From NCBI GenBank assembly GCA_035293945.1, contig DATGLV010000043.1, positions 62,001 through 126,000 on the forward strand: DNA of 64,000 bases. The letters run 5' to 3'. The translations under genes were made by a program, and so were the position numbers. Every line of letters begins with the position of its first letter. The stretch's first letter is position 1. Below are positions 50,039 to 59,258 of the stretch, piece by piece. The notes under the pieces are model-generated. The model was not told the origin of the DNA. It did not search any database and worked only from the letters and a program-made list of their open reading frames with translations. The stretch comes from VAZQ01 sp035293945 (GTDB taxonomy: Bacteria > Pseudomonadota > Alphaproteobacteria > Rhizobiales > Xanthobacteraceae).

Positions 50039-50991
50039 GGCTGCACCTTGTTGCGCCGCAGGACGCCCAGCACGCCGGTCGGGAAGAACACGACGACCAG
50101 CACGAAGAACACGCCGATCAACGTCATCCAATAGTCGGTGAGGCTCGAAAGCTTGTCCTGCAGCACCACGAAGACAGCAGCGCCGATCAGCGGACCCCAG
50201 AACGAGCGCATGCCGCCCAGCACCGCCATGATGACGAAATCGCCCGATTGCTGCCAATGAAAGGCGCGCGGATCGACGAAGTTGTCGAGATAGGCGTAGA
50301 GCGTGCCGGCCAGGCTGGTGAAGGCGGCCGAGATCACGAATGACAGCCAGATATGCTGCTGCACCGGGATGCCGAGGAAGCGGGCGCGGCGTTCGTTCTC
50401 ACGGATCGCCAGCAGCGTGCGGCCGAATGGCGAGCGCAACAAAAATCCCATGAGGGCGGCCGAGACCAGCAGGCAAGCCAGCACCAGGTAATAGAAGGCC
50501 TTGTCGCTGCCGGCGATGTCGATTTGCGTAAAGCCGAGGTCGAGCGGCATCCGGTTCCAGCCGGTCAGGCCGTCGTCGCCACCCGTCACCGAGACCCAGC
50601 GGAAGGCGATGAAGTAGAACACCTGGCCGAAGGCGATCGTCACCATGGCGAAATAGACGCCGCGCAGCCGCACGATCATGGCGCCGATCAGCATCGCTCC
50701 GAGCGTGCCGGCCAGTACGCCGACGAGGAGGCCGAGCGACGTCGAGGGCGCAAGATATTTGATCGCCATGCCGGCCCCATAGGCGCCGAGCCCGAGATAG
50801 GCGGCGTGGCCGAAGGACAGGACGCCGGTGAAGCCGAGCAGGAAATTCACCGCCATCGCGGCCAGCGCCATCACCAACACGCGGGTGCCGAGCGCGGTGT
50901 AGCCGCCGACCAGCGGCATCCAATTCGGCGCCGTCGCCAGCACGACGATGATCAGGAAGATGGCGGCGCAACGCCGATTGAACACTTTCAC
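50035..50991 (-). CDS. livM: Branched-chain amino-acid type ABC transporter permease LivM
   Basis: A 318-residue inner-membrane permease with about eight to ten helices. Family motifs are ALAAMAVNFLLGFTGVLSFG followed by HAAYLGLGAYGAG, and the conserved cytoplasmic loop AIRENERRARFLGIPVQQH that contacts the ATPases. The end FFPTGVLGVLRR is typical. It overlaps livH by four bases at its start and livG by four at its end. It pairs with LivH to form the channel. Confidence 0.94.
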   Translation of the reverse strand: MKVFNRRCAAIFLIIVVLATAPNWMPLVGGYTALGTRVLVMALAAMAVNFLLGFTGVLSFGHAAYLGLGAYGAGMAIKYLAPSTSLGLLVGVLAGTLGAMLIGAMIVRLRGVYFAMVTIAFGQVFYFIAFRWVSVTGGDDGLTGWNRMPLDLGFTQIDIAGSDKAFYYLVLACLLVSAALMGFLLRSPFGRTLLAIRENERRARFLGIPVQQHIWLSFVISAAFTSLAGTLYAYLDNFVDPRAFHWQQSGDFVIMAVLGGMRSFWGPLIGAAVFVVLQDKLSSLTDYWMTLIGVFFVLVVVFFPTGVLGVLRRNKVQP

Positions 50992-51857
50992 CGCAACCGT
51001 CCCTCGTCTCCGAACAGGCCGCTCGGCCGCACCAGCAGCACCAGCGCCATCATCACGTAGATCACCGCTTCGGTGGCGGCCGGAAAGAAAACTGTGGTGA
51101 GCCCCGAGGTGACGCCGATCAGAAGCCCGCCGGCGAGCGTGCCGGGCAGGCTGCCGAGCCCACCGACGATGATGGCGACAAAGCTCGGCATGATCAGCGT
51201 GTCACCGATCGTCGGCGAAAGGCCGAGCATGCCGGCCGCCAGCACGCCGGCGAGCCCGGCCAGATAGATGCCGAGGCCGAAATTGAGGTTGCGCAACAGC
51301 CGCACATTAACGCCCAGCACCGCGACCGTATCGAGATCGAGCGTGCCGGCGCGGATGCGCATACCAAGCCGCGTGTAGCCAAGGATCAGGAATAGCCCGC
51401 CGACCGCGATCGCCACCACCGCGACCATGAACAGCCGGTACCCGGTCAGGAAGAAGAAGTTGAGCGAGAGCGGCGTCGCCAGCACGGCCGGGATCTGATA
51501 CGGCACGCTCGATGCCCCCCAGATGAAGCGCAGCGCATCCTGGAAGATGAAGGCGAGCCCAAAGGTGAGGAGCAGGCTGTAAAGTGGATCGCGTCCATAG
51601 AGGCGGCGAATGAGCAGCCGCTCGAGCACCACCCCCAAGACCGCGGTCAGGAACGGCGCCACCACGAGCGCGACCCAAAACCCCGTATACGGCATCAGCG
51701 AATAGGCGAAGTACGCACCGAGCGCGAGAAAGCCGCCATGCGCGAAATTGATGACACCGCTCAGGTTGAGGATCAGCGACAGGCCGAGCGCCATGAGGGC
51801 GTAGAACGCGCCCACAATAAGCCCGTTCAGAAGATTGAACAGAATGACCTGACTCAT
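50988..51857 (-). CDS. livH: Branched-chain amino-acid type ABC transporter permease LivH
   Basis: A 289-residue inner-membrane permease. It begins LFNLLNGLIVGAFYALMALG, LSLILNLSGVINFAHGGFLA, the standard LivH start. The ATPase-contact loop includes RLGMRIRAGTLDLDTVAVLG with VNVRLLR. A late helix pair reads PSFVAIIVGGLGSLPGTLAG and is followed by GLLIGV. It is second in the operon, 304 bases after the binding-protein gene. Confidence 0.94.
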   Translation of the reverse strand: MSQVILFNLLNGLIVGAFYALMALGLSLILNLSGVINFAHGGFLALGAYFAYSLMPYTGFWVALVVAPFLTAVLGVVLERLLIRRLYGRDPLYSLLLTFGLAFIFQDALRFIWGASSVPYQIPAVLATPLSLNFFFLTGYRLFMVAVVAIAVGGLFLILGYTRLGMRIRAGTLDLDTVAVLGVNVRLLRNLNFGLGIYLAGLAGVLAAGMLGLSPTIGDTLIMPSFVAIIVGGLGSLPGTLAGGLLIGVTSGLTTVFFPAATEAVIYVMMALVLLVRPSGLFGDEGRLR

Positions 51858-52161
51858 GCGGACGCCGTTTTTGAAGGATATGTCATGAGACTATTTGCGG
51901 CCCGCGAGCTCGGTGCGCTTGCGGGGGAGGGTCGGGGAGGGGAGCGGCGTTCGCCGAAATAGCATACGAAAAGCGCGCAGCCCCCACCTCCAGCCCCTCC
52001 ATTCGGGGTATACCCGACTTCGCTCTCGAATGCTGGTCGAAGCCGAAAAATTCGACTTCGACTGGGGAGGGGAGCCCGCCTGGTTTGCGGCGGGTGCTTT
52101 CAGTCAAACACTTCTCGGCACGAGCCATACCGCGACGTCGAGGCGATCTGCAACCGCGCGA
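51858..52161. other. Spacer between livK and livH
   Basis: About 300 bases inside the Liv transcription unit. It holds G-rich runs (GGGGGAGGGTCGGGGAGGGG at 51918) and an inverted pair around 52027-52065 (TCGAATGCTGGTCGAAGC with AATTCGACTTCGACTGG) but no gene. Such spacers after binding-protein genes often carry mRNA-stabilising hairpins that make the receptor more abundant than the permease. Confidence 0.45.
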
Positions 52162-53436
52162 TCAGGTCGGGTAGGTGAGCTTGCAGCCGGTCTCGGCAGG
52201 TGGCGGTATGAAATCAGGCCCCTTGGCCACCTCGTCGATCACGAACAGATCCTCCGGGTCGGACTTTCCTTTGGATTGCAGATGGCCGACGAATGCCGAA
52301 GGCACCAGCTGATGGTCCTCGGCCCGATAGTAGGGCGTGCCCGGCATCAGGGCGACCTCAGGCGGCAGCTTGAAGCCCTCCAATGCGTGCGCGAGCTTCA
52401 CGGCGTCGGTGGTCTTCTCCTGGTTTGCGACCAGGCCGAAGGTCCACATCGCCGCGTAGCCGAACCAGGTGCGCGCGGTCGGCACCTTGTTGGTCTTCTT
52501 GCGGATGGCGGCGACGAAATCGGCGACATGCGGCACGTTAGGCTGGTTCCAGTACCACTCGAACAGCCAGGACCCGATGCGTGCTTCGGGCGGCAGCCCT
52601 TCCACGACTTCGAGCTCCTGCTGCATGCCGGCGATCTTGACCTGCTTGTCGAGGCCGAATTGCACCGCCTGCTTGATCGAGTTGATGCCGTCATCGCCGG
52701 CTGCGAGATTGACGATCACGTCGGGATTGGCGGCGCGCGCCTTGATCAGGATCGCCGAATAATCGGTGCTGCCCAGCGGGAAGAACTCGGTGCCGACATT
52801 GACGCCGCCGATCTTGGCGGCGGCCTTGTTCAGCCCATCCGCGAGCGAATGACCGAACGCATAATCCTGGGCGATCACATAATACTTCTTGCCGATCTTG
52901 TTGATGAGCGGACCCGCCATCGCGTTGCCCTGCATCGTGCCGGTATTGCAGACGCGGAACGTGGTCCAATGGCAGCTCGCGCCGGTGACCGTGTCGGCGT
53001 GGCCGCCCGGAACGATGTGGAGGGTCTTGAGCTCTGCGGCGACCTGGGAGATCGCGATCGCGTGCGAGGAATTCACGTTGCCGATGAGGAATTCGACCTT
53101 GTCGCTCTGGATCAGCTTGCGCGCCTTCTGCACCGCGACGTCTGTCTTGTCGGAGGTCGAGTCCTCAACCACCATCTGCACTTGGCGGCCGAGGATGCCG
53201 CCTTTGGCATTGATCTGCTCGGCGGCGAGCTCCATGCCGGTGTTTTCATTCTTGCCGAGCGCCGTGTAGATACCGGTCAGCGGATTGTCGACCCCGATCT
53301 TGATCGGTTCCTCGCCCCGCGCCTTGATGATCGCCGGGCCGAGGAACGGACCCATGAATTGGGCCGCACCTGCGGCGAGGCCGGCTTTGAGCAGCGTGCG
53401 GCGACCAAGCCGGCCGCCCCGTGAGTTGTGCTTCAT
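52162..53436 (-). CDS. Branched-chain amino-acid type ABC transporter substrate-binding protein
   Basis: A 424-residue periplasmic receptor of the LivK/type 1 fold. The N-terminus RGGRLGRRTLLKAGLAAGAA is a Tat signal, unusual for this family but common in alphaproteobacteria. The mature part has IKIGVDNPLTGIYTALGKNE, MELAAEQINAKGGILGRQVQ and VVEDSTSDKTDVAVQKARKL. GGGGGAGG stands upstream of ATG 53436. It is first in the transport operon. The ligand pocket differs enough from true LivK that aromatic acids or amides are as likely as leucine. Confidence 0.92.
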   Translation of the reverse strand: MKHNSRGGRLGRRTLLKAGLAAGAAQFMGPFLGPAIIKARGEEPIKIGVDNPLTGIYTALGKNENTGMELAAEQINAKGGILGRQVQMVVEDSTSDKTDVAVQKARKLIQSDKVEFLIGNVNSSHAIAISQVAAELKTLHIVPGGHADTVTGASCHWTTFRVCNTGTMQGNAMAGPLINKIGKKYYVIAQDYAFGHSLADGLNKAAAKIGGVNVGTEFFPLGSTDYSAILIKARAANPDVIVNLAAGDDGINSIKQAVQFGLDKQVKIAGMQQELEVVEGLPPEARIGSWLFEWYWNQPNVPHVADFVAAIRKKTNKVPTARTWFGYAAMWTFGLVANQEKTTDAVKLAHALEGFKLPPEVALMPGTPYYRAEDHQLVPSAFVGHLQSKGKSDPEDLFVIDEVAKGPDFIPPPAETGCKLTYPT

Positions 53437-53778
53437 GATATCCTCCCCCAGGGTTCCATTGCGTTGGCTCCGGTCTACCCGGATCGCGGGCGCAATTTTG
53501 CCATAACCTTGCCTGAACCGGCCAGCCCCGGCAAGTCGGCGGAGGCCCCTAGGCGGGCCCTTATACGGGTCAAGCCAATCGCCCGGTTTCGCCAAAGCCG
53601 CAACCGCAGCCTGAGATGGAGCGGGATCCCTCGAAGACGTCCCTGCTGAGGGTCCCATCACTGCTGCCGATGACCCCATGGTTCTTTTGCAGGTGCACGA
53701 GTTTTGCGGCGCACACCGAACGCTTCGGCGCCTGCATCGCCTTGCAGGCGCCAAGGCTGAAGCCGTCAAGAGCTAGGC
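53437..53778. other. Intergenic region upstream of the Liv operon
   Basis: About 340 bases between the binding-protein gene and the end of the calpain-like gene, both on the minus strand. The Liv promoter should lie here. No gene or RNA was identified; the segment 53700-53760 has short GCCTTG/CAAGGC inverted words (TGCATCGCCTTGCAGGCGC). Confidence 0.45.
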
Positions 53779-56019
53779 TCAGTGATGCGGAGAGGCGAGC
53801 GTCGTCCAGGACTCCGAAGTGGAGTGCGAGCCGCCGCCGTTGATTGGTCCGCTTGTGGGCGCGACCGAGGCAATAGCATGGGCGAGCCTGCTCGACGCAA
53901 TGGAGACCGAGAATGTGTCGGTCGCCGAAAGGCCGCTCGTATCCGTGGCCTTGACCGAGACATTGAGCGACGTAGCCGAAGTCGGCGCTGTGCCCGAGAA
54001 GGTATCGGTTGCGGCATTGAACTTGAGCCAAGTCGGCAGCGCTGAGCCGTTGGAGAGTGTTGCGCTGTATGTAAGGGTCTCGTGCTGAGGGTCGGTGAAG
54101 GTGTTGGCCGGCAGCGCGATGCTGAAGCTCTTGCCTCCCGTCAATCTCTGCGACGGAGTCGGATTCGTGACCACCGGGGCGGAGGCCGGCGTGAGCACCG
54201 AGATGGTCTCCGAACTGGAAGCGCCGCCGCTGTCGGTCGCCGTCACCTTGATGCTGAGCCCATTCGCGTTGACCGGCACCGTGCCGGTGAACGTCTCGGT
54301 CGCGGCATTGAAGGACAGCCACGTCGGCAGGGCCGAACCGTTGGCGAGCGTCGCCTTGTAGGTAAGCTTCTCTCCCTGCGGGTCGGTAAAGGTGTTCGAC
54401 GCAAGCTTGAAGTTGACGGCTTGGCCGAGCTTCCAGGTCTGCGTCGCAGTCTGCGCCATCACGACCGGGGCCGCAGCCGCGGGGGCCTGAACCGAGAACG
54501 TCTCGCTCGCCGACAGGCCGCTCGTGTCGGTCGCGGTGACCTTGATGTTGAGCCCATTGGTGCCGAGCGGCACGGTGCCGGTGAAGGTGTCGCTCGCGGC
54601 ATTGAATGTCAGCCATGCGGGCAGGGCCGCGCCATTCGCAAGCGTTGCCGAATAGGTCAGTGTTTCGTTCTGCGGATCCTTGAAGGTGCCAGCGGCGAGC
54701 GTGAAGGAGATGGACTTGCCGATCACCCAGGTCTGCGTCGCGGTTTGCGCAGCAAGGACTGGAGGGGACGGGTTGGCGGGAGGCGGCGGGGGAGTGGGAG
54801 TGCCGCCCTGGCCGACATTGTCCGCCGTGATGGTGTCGCCGTCAGCGAGCAGGGTCGAGAGGCTGACCTCGAAGGTCGTGTCCCAGTTCTGCCCCGACAT
54901 CGTGCCCCAGGGATTGCGGATCTCGAGCATGCCGGTCGTGCTGTCGTAGCCGTAGATCGACATCGCGTGATCGGCCACCAGCGTCGTGTTCCCGGAGCTG
55001 TCGGCGGCGTTCGTGTAGGAGGACAGGATGACGTCGTCGCCGCTGGCGAGATCGGTGCTCAGCACCGACAGCACGCTCGCGGTCGAATTTCCAAACGCGT
55101 AGCTCGTTTCCGAAAGCGAGGAATTGTAGACGTACTTGGCCCAGCTGCTGCCGTTGGCGCTGAAATCGGTGATCGCCGAAGCTCCGGTGACTTCCTCCAG
55201 CGCGAATTCCGGCGCGCCGCCGTTGCCGATGGTCGACCAGGAATTGCCGTAGTTGACGGAGTTGCCGGTCACCACGCCCTCGGCCTGGAGCTGCGCATAG
55301 GCCTTCTCGGCGAGGCTCGCCCAGATATTGGTCCCGTAGTTGAACATCGTGCCGCCGTCGGCAAGCGAATTGTTGACGGTGACGTATTCGGCGACGCCGT
55401 CGACGTAGAAGCGCACCCCGTAGGTGTTGTTCCCGTTGACGGTGAACATCGACGAGATGATGCTGGAATCCTGGTGCGCAACCTCGGCAAGGCTCGACAG
55501 GAAGTAGCAGTCGCCCAGATAGCCCTGGTTGATGTCGTTCATGCTCGGTCCGCTCTGGCCGAACAGCGGGCTCGAGCAGGCCGAGTAGGACACCGTAAAC
55601 GGAGAATAGCCGCTCATGTTGACGTAATCGCTCGGCAGATCGGTGCCGAGCAACCACTTGCCGTTGAGCTCGGAAAGCTGCGCGGCGGTCGAGCCGGCCT
55701 TGAGGTTGCCCAGCGCAGTCGAGGACTTGGCACCGCCCGTCCAGGTCGCGTTTCCGGAATTTCCATCGACCAGGTCGGTCATGACACCGGTCAGATAAGC
55801 CGACGTGGTCACGCCGTTGTTGAGATTGGCGACGATCGTCTGCAGGTCGGAGAATTCGGCGGAGGTCAGTGTCGAGTTGCAAGTCGCAAGGTTGGAATCG
55901 AGATCGGCGATGAGCTTCTCAAGTCCCGCATAGGTGACGGTGCCGTTGACATCGGCTGCGGTCATGTCGGCAGCGATTGAGGCGGTCGACAGGCTGCCGA
56001 TCCAGGACGGAGTGGTCAT
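53779..56019 (-). CDS. Bacterial calpain-like cysteine protease (C2) with three Ig-like repeats
   Basis: A 746-residue protein. Residues ~145-400 form a calpain-type papain-fold domain: the Cys motif NQGYLGDCYFLSSLAEVA with Cys171, His351 in LVADHAMSIYGYD and Asn369 in LEIRNPWG, matching the calpain triad and its QGxLGDC signature. A Pro-rich linker (PTPPPPPANPSPP) leads to three repeats of about 90 residues (~420-700), each with TFTDPQ/FKDPQ, LTYSATLANGSALPTWL, FNAATDTFTGTVP and VKATDTSGLSA, the putative-Ig/cadherin-like type found in surface proteins. There is no N-terminal signal peptide, which suggests type I secretion, though no C-terminal RTX motif is present. ATG 56070 could extend it by 17 residues. 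Confidence 0.87.
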   Translation of the reverse strand: MTTPSWIGSLSTASIAADMTAADVNGTVTYAGLEKLIADLDSNLATCNSTLTSAEFSDLQTIVANLNNGVTTSAYLTGVMTDLVDGNSGNATWTGGAKSSTALGNLKAGSTAAQLSELNGKWLLGTDLPSDYVNMSGYSPFTVSYSACSSPLFGQSGPSMNDINQGYLGDCYFLSSLAEVAHQDSSIISSMFTVNGNNTYGVRFYVDGVAEYVTVNNSLADGGTMFNYGTNIWASLAEKAYAQLQAEGVVTGNSVNYGNSWSTIGNGGAPEFALEEVTGASAITDFSANGSSWAKYVYNSSLSETSYAFGNSTASVLSVLSTDLASGDDVILSSYTNAADSSGNTTLVADHAMSIYGYDSTTGMLEIRNPWGTMSGQNWDTTFEVSLSTLLADGDTITADNVGQGGTPTPPPPPANPSPPVLAAQTATQTWVIGKSISFTLAAGTFKDPQNETLTYSATLANGAALPAWLTFNAASDTFTGTVPLGTNGLNIKVTATDTSGLSASETFSVQAPAAAAPVVMAQTATQTWKLGQAVNFKLASNTFTDPQGEKLTYKATLANGSALPTWLSFNAATETFTGTVPVNANGLSIKVTATDSGGASSSETISVLTPASAPVVTNPTPSQRLTGGKSFSIALPANTFTDPQHETLTYSATLSNGSALPTWLKFNAATDTFSGTAPTSATSLNVSVKATDTSGLSATDTFSVSIASSRLAHAIASVAPTSGPINGGGSHSTSESWTTLASPHH

Positions 56020-56180
56020 ATGGTGGTTTGCCCTAATTGTTCCGATCAGAACGAAGGCAGCGCCGTCCATGGTTCAGACAGCGCTGCTTTATTGGGCGAC
56101 AATGCAGGCGAAAGTCCTTAGATTCGCTCAGTCAATTCCCTAACATTTTACCCGCTGCCGCTTGGTTACCCATTTATGAA

Positions 56181-56215
56181 ATTATGGCGTGGCAACAGTT
56201 GGGCCACGCCATAAT
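56181..56215 (-). terminator. Perfect 13-bp hairpin after the heme/Vgb fusion gene
   Basis: ATTATGGCGTGGC (56181-56193) is exactly complementary to GCCACGCCATAAT (56203-56215) around a nine-base loop. It lies 28 bases beyond the stop of the minus-strand gene and on that strand is followed by TTTCATAAAT, a weak U-run, so it probably terminates that transcript before the calpain-like gene. Confidence 0.7.
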
Positions 56216-56242
56216 GCGCATTCTGCTTGCAGCCGGCGCGCT

Positions 56243-58309
56243 TTAGTCCAGCGGCTGAATGTGGACGAGCCAGCCGTCGTGGTCGACGAACCAGACCGAG
56301 ACCGGGTTCGTGGAATTGTCGATCCACGACTCGCGGTCCATCGCGAACGGCTCGGGCAGCGTATAGGTGGTGAACTGCTCGGTCTTCGGATCGAACCGCA
56401 GATAGTGTCCGCCGTTGAGCTCGCCGGCCCAGACCTCGCCGTTCTTGTCCGCCTTGGCGGTGTACAGCGAGGTGTAGGGAGTGGGCAGCGGATATTCGTG
56501 GACGAGCTTGGTCTTGATGTCGAACTTGATCAGCGAGCCGCCGCGGCCGGCCGCCCAGTAGTTTCCGGAGGGATCGAACTCGCCGCGCGCCGGCCCCGAA
56601 TCCGGGCTCGTGTCCGGCTCGTACAGCTGCTTGGTCTGGCGATCGTAGATCACCATTCCGTCCTTTGGCCAGGCGCCGCCGCCGAAATAGCGGTCGTCCC
56701 AGCTCAGCGCACTGCCATAAGTGGAGGCGAACTTCTTGGTCTTGATGGCCTCCATCTTGCTGCCGTCAACGCCCGAGATGCGGGCGACCTCGCCTTCGCG
56801 GACACGCCAGATATTGTCCTCCTTATCGAGCGCATAGTTGCCGCCCATCGGCGAGTTGATCGGCTCCTGCACATTCCAGTGCACGCGGCGGAAATTCTTC
56901 AGGTCGTCGTCCACCGTCCAGATATTGTGCGCCCAGTTCTCCGAGCCCCAGATCTGTCCCTTCTGGTCGACGTAGATCCAATGCGTGCCCGGCTCCGCAC
57001 CCGGCTGCGGCAGCGGAACGTGGAACTCCTCGACATGTCCGTTCGCCGGATCAAGCCTGCCCACGTACGAGCTGCGATGGGTCGAGTACCAGACGCGGCC
57101 CTTTGCGTCGCCCGCGGTGTCGTGCGCGGCGATCTCCAGGCGCGGCAGCTCGTATTCGGTGATCACCACGCGGGTCGACCTGCCTTGCGCGCGCGGTTGC
57201 ACCACGAAGTTCGGATCCTTGGAATCGGGACCGCGAGCGATGCTGAGGAAATGCGCAAACTGGGCTTCTTGCGCCGGTGTCAGGCGTCCTGGATTGCGGA
57301 TATTGATGAGCGGCGTGCCGGCCCCGTGCGTCATGCGGAAGATGATCTTGGACCAGGTCGCCTCGTCATAGTGGTTGCGGAAGATCTGCTGATATTCGTG
57401 GCAGAAATTGCAATAGACGGTGAGCGTCTTCTTGTCCTGCCCGGTGCCGGGCAGGTTCGCGAGCCATTCCGATCCGGTCAGCTGCGCCTCGATCTCCGGG
57501 AACGGCGGCAGGAATTCGCCGGGCGTCACGCGCAAGAGAGTAATGTCCTCGAGCGTGTCGGCGCCCTTGATCTCCACCTTGTCCTTCACCCACGGATAGA
57601 ACTCGAGCGGCTTGGCGATGCGCAACGTGTAGGTGCCGGGCGCGACCTTGGGAAATTCGTAGTGACCGTCGGCATGGCTGAACACGGTGGTGCGGATCGC
57701 GCTCTTGTCCGAGATCAGCTGCACCATGATGCCTTCGATCGGATCGCCCTTCGCATTTTTGACGAGACCCTTCGGTCCGCCGGTGAGCGATGCATAAAGC
57801 GATTGCGCCGGAGCCGCGTCGGCAGCCTTGTAGCGCGGGTTGAGCGGAGGTGCGTCAGGATTCCAGCAGCAGTGCTCGTCGTGCAGCCAGCTCAACAGAT
57901 CGTTGAGGTCGGCGTCACTGAGGACATACTTGTAGGAGCCCATATTGGGGCTGCCGTTGCGGATCTGGTTCTTGACGTTTTCATCGTTCATCGGCGCGCC
58001 GGTCACCAGCGTTGCGCGTTTGAACAAGCCGGTAAGCTTGGGGGCTCCGCCTTCGGCCAGATCGTTGTGACAGATCCAGCATTTGTAATAGTAGATCTCC
58101 TTGCCCCGCTCCGGGCCGCTCTGTGCGGCTTTCTTGAACTCAAAAATTTCAAGCGAGCGCTGGTCGTAGTCCTTGGCGGGCTCGGCGGGCTGCGCCTGCG
58201 GCAGCGCCGGTTGGCGCGCCTGCTGCTGCGCTGCCGCGCCGCCGATCGCACCCGCAAGTGCCAGCATGAGCGCCGTCACAAAGACCCAAATTGTCGTGCG
58301 GAAACGCAT
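56243..58309 (-). CDS. Exported diheme cytochrome c / Vgb-type beta-propeller fusion
   Basis: A 688-residue periplasmic protein. After the signal peptide (MRFRTTIWVFVTALMLALAG, ending AAAQ) comes a cytochrome c domain with heme site CWICH (77-81). A carboxypeptidase-regulatory-like beta domain follows (~180-262, LVKNAKGDPIEGIMVQLISD). A second heme site CNFCH (300-304) begins another c-type segment. Residues ~390-688 form a virginiamycin B lyase-like propeller of repeated W-containing blades (DAKGRVWYSTHRSSYVGRLD, DQKGQIWGSENWAHNIW, DKNGEVWAGELNGGHYLRFD). GGAGGAGG stands before ATG 58309. Electrons could pass from a substrate at the propeller to periplasmic carriers, an inference. No partner gene is adjacent. 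Confidence 0.85.
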   Translation of the reverse strand: MRFRTTIWVFVTALMLALAGAIGGAAAQQQARQPALPQAQPAEPAKDYDQRSLEIFEFKKAAQSGPERGKEIYYYKCWICHNDLAEGGAPKLTGLFKRATLVTGAPMNDENVKNQIRNGSPNMGSYKYVLSDADLNDLLSWLHDEHCCWNPDAPPLNPRYKAADAAPAQSLYASLTGGPKGLVKNAKGDPIEGIMVQLISDKSAIRTTVFSHADGHYEFPKVAPGTYTLRIAKPLEFYPWVKDKVEIKGADTLEDITLLRVTPGEFLPPFPEIEAQLTGSEWLANLPGTGQDKKTLTVYCNFCHEYQQIFRNHYDEATWSKIIFRMTHGAGTPLINIRNPGRLTPAQEAQFAHFLSIARGPDSKDPNFVVQPRAQGRSTRVVITEYELPRLEIAAHDTAGDAKGRVWYSTHRSSYVGRLDPANGHVEEFHVPLPQPGAEPGTHWIYVDQKGQIWGSENWAHNIWTVDDDLKNFRRVHWNVQEPINSPMGGNYALDKEDNIWRVREGEVARISGVDGSKMEAIKTKKFASTYGSALSWDDRYFGGGAWPKDGMVIYDRQTKQLYEPDTSPDSGPARGEFDPSGNYWAAGRGGSLIKFDIKTKLVHEYPLPTPYTSLYTAKADKNGEVWAGELNGGHYLRFDPKTEQFTTYTLPEPFAMDRESWIDNSTNPVSVWFVDHDGWLVHIQPLD

Positions 58310-58480
58310 CAAAAACCTCCTCCTTTATCGCTCACTACCGCTCATTTTTTAGCTTGTTGCGGAGTGCAGCTTGTTGCCCGCGATGTTAGCGCAGGCTCTT
58401 TCGATTACAAGGCAGGAAGTCGTGACGGAGCTTGGACGATAGTCCTACAGTCGAGGCGGCCGACGGGCGAGCGAGGCCGT

Positions 58481-58800
58481 ATGGCGAAGCTTCCGCAAGC
58501 CACGCGGCGCGAGTTTATCGGCAGGGTCACAGCGGTGGCCGCAGCGGCGGCCTGCAACCCCACCCGCTCCGGCCATGACCGGCATCGCCGCCCCGCGCAA
58601 CCGCCGGCTATGGCGATTCCGTGCTCGGCTGTGTCATCGAGGCCGCTTCCCGCATGGGTTATGCCGACTACGTCGCGCTCAAGCTCATGCATCCGATCGA
58701 GACCAACGGGATGCGGTTGTGCACGAATCCTTTGCACCAAGTCGCAAACGCGATCAAGGACGGGCCGGTCGGGGATCTGTATAAGATTTACACTATATAA
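58481..58800 (+). pseudogene. Decayed coding remnant with Tat-like start
   Basis: One frame starts MAKLPQATRREFIGRVTAVA, like a twin-arginine signal, and loses coding character after about 28 residues. A neighbouring frame then gives GYGDSVLGCVIEAASRMGYA and continues to a stop at 58798 (LKLMHPIETNGMRLC). Both could belong to one frameshifted exported protein. No family was recognised. Confidence 0.3.
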
Positions 58801-58832
58801 GGGACTTGATTACGTAGACCGTGGAGAGCAGC

Positions 58833-59207
58833 GTGAACGTAACAAACGGACAACCACCACCACGCCAGCCGCCGCGACCGCAAAGGGTCATAAGCCCGCG
58901 CAGGCGGATGATCGTGCTCGGGCTGCTCGGCGCCATCGTGCTGGCCGAGGCCATATGGGCGGGCGTGACCTACTGGCAGAATTCGCAGAAGAAGCCGGAG
59001 TTCCTCGTGTATCATGTTTGCTTGGGCACAGACCCCAAGCTGTGCCCGAGCGATCGGACCTTCGTGCTCAATCAAGGTGAAGATGCGTTGACCAAATGGG
59101 CGCAGCGGGAATGCGCCGGCTACAAAGCGCGACGCATCATCGTCAACGACGGCCCGAGCAACTGCAACTGCTCGCTCGCCGACGTGACCTGCGCGACGGA
59201 ATATTAG
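58833..59207 (+). CDS. Single-pass membrane protein of unknown function
   Basis: A 124-residue protein. A Pro/Arg-rich cytoplasmic head (NGQPPPRQPPRPQRVISPRR) precedes one helix (MIVLGLLGAIVLAEAIWAGV) and a periplasmic domain of about 75 residues with seven cysteines (VCLGTDPKLC, RECAG, SNCNCSLADVTC), which would be disulfide-bonded outside. The start is most likely GTG 58833, with GGAGAG ahead of it; GTG 58821 is possible. No family is recognised and neighbours give no clue. Confidence 0.6.
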   Translation: MNVTNGQPPPRQPPRPQRVISPRRRMIVLGLLGAIVLAEAIWAGVTYWQNSQKKPEFLVYHVCLGTDPKLCPSDRTFVLNQGEDALTKWAQRECAGYKARRIIVNDGPSNCNCSLADVTCATEY

Positions 59208-59258
59208 ATTGGAGCATGGTCCCGAAAGGTGGTCGCCAGCAATAACGGTGGCCGCCGT

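Noticed and set aside
54082..55980. A 632-codon open frame opposite the calpain-like gene
   Set aside because: Antisense shadow; composition is Arg/Gly/Val-biased, and the opposite strand carries the full calpain triad.
56189..59080. A 963-codon open frame on the plus strand opposite the heme/Vgb gene
   Set aside because: It is a high-GC antisense frame; its translation is Arg/Ala/Val-rich with no family likeness, whereas the minus strand has heme motifs, a signal peptide and a ribosome site.
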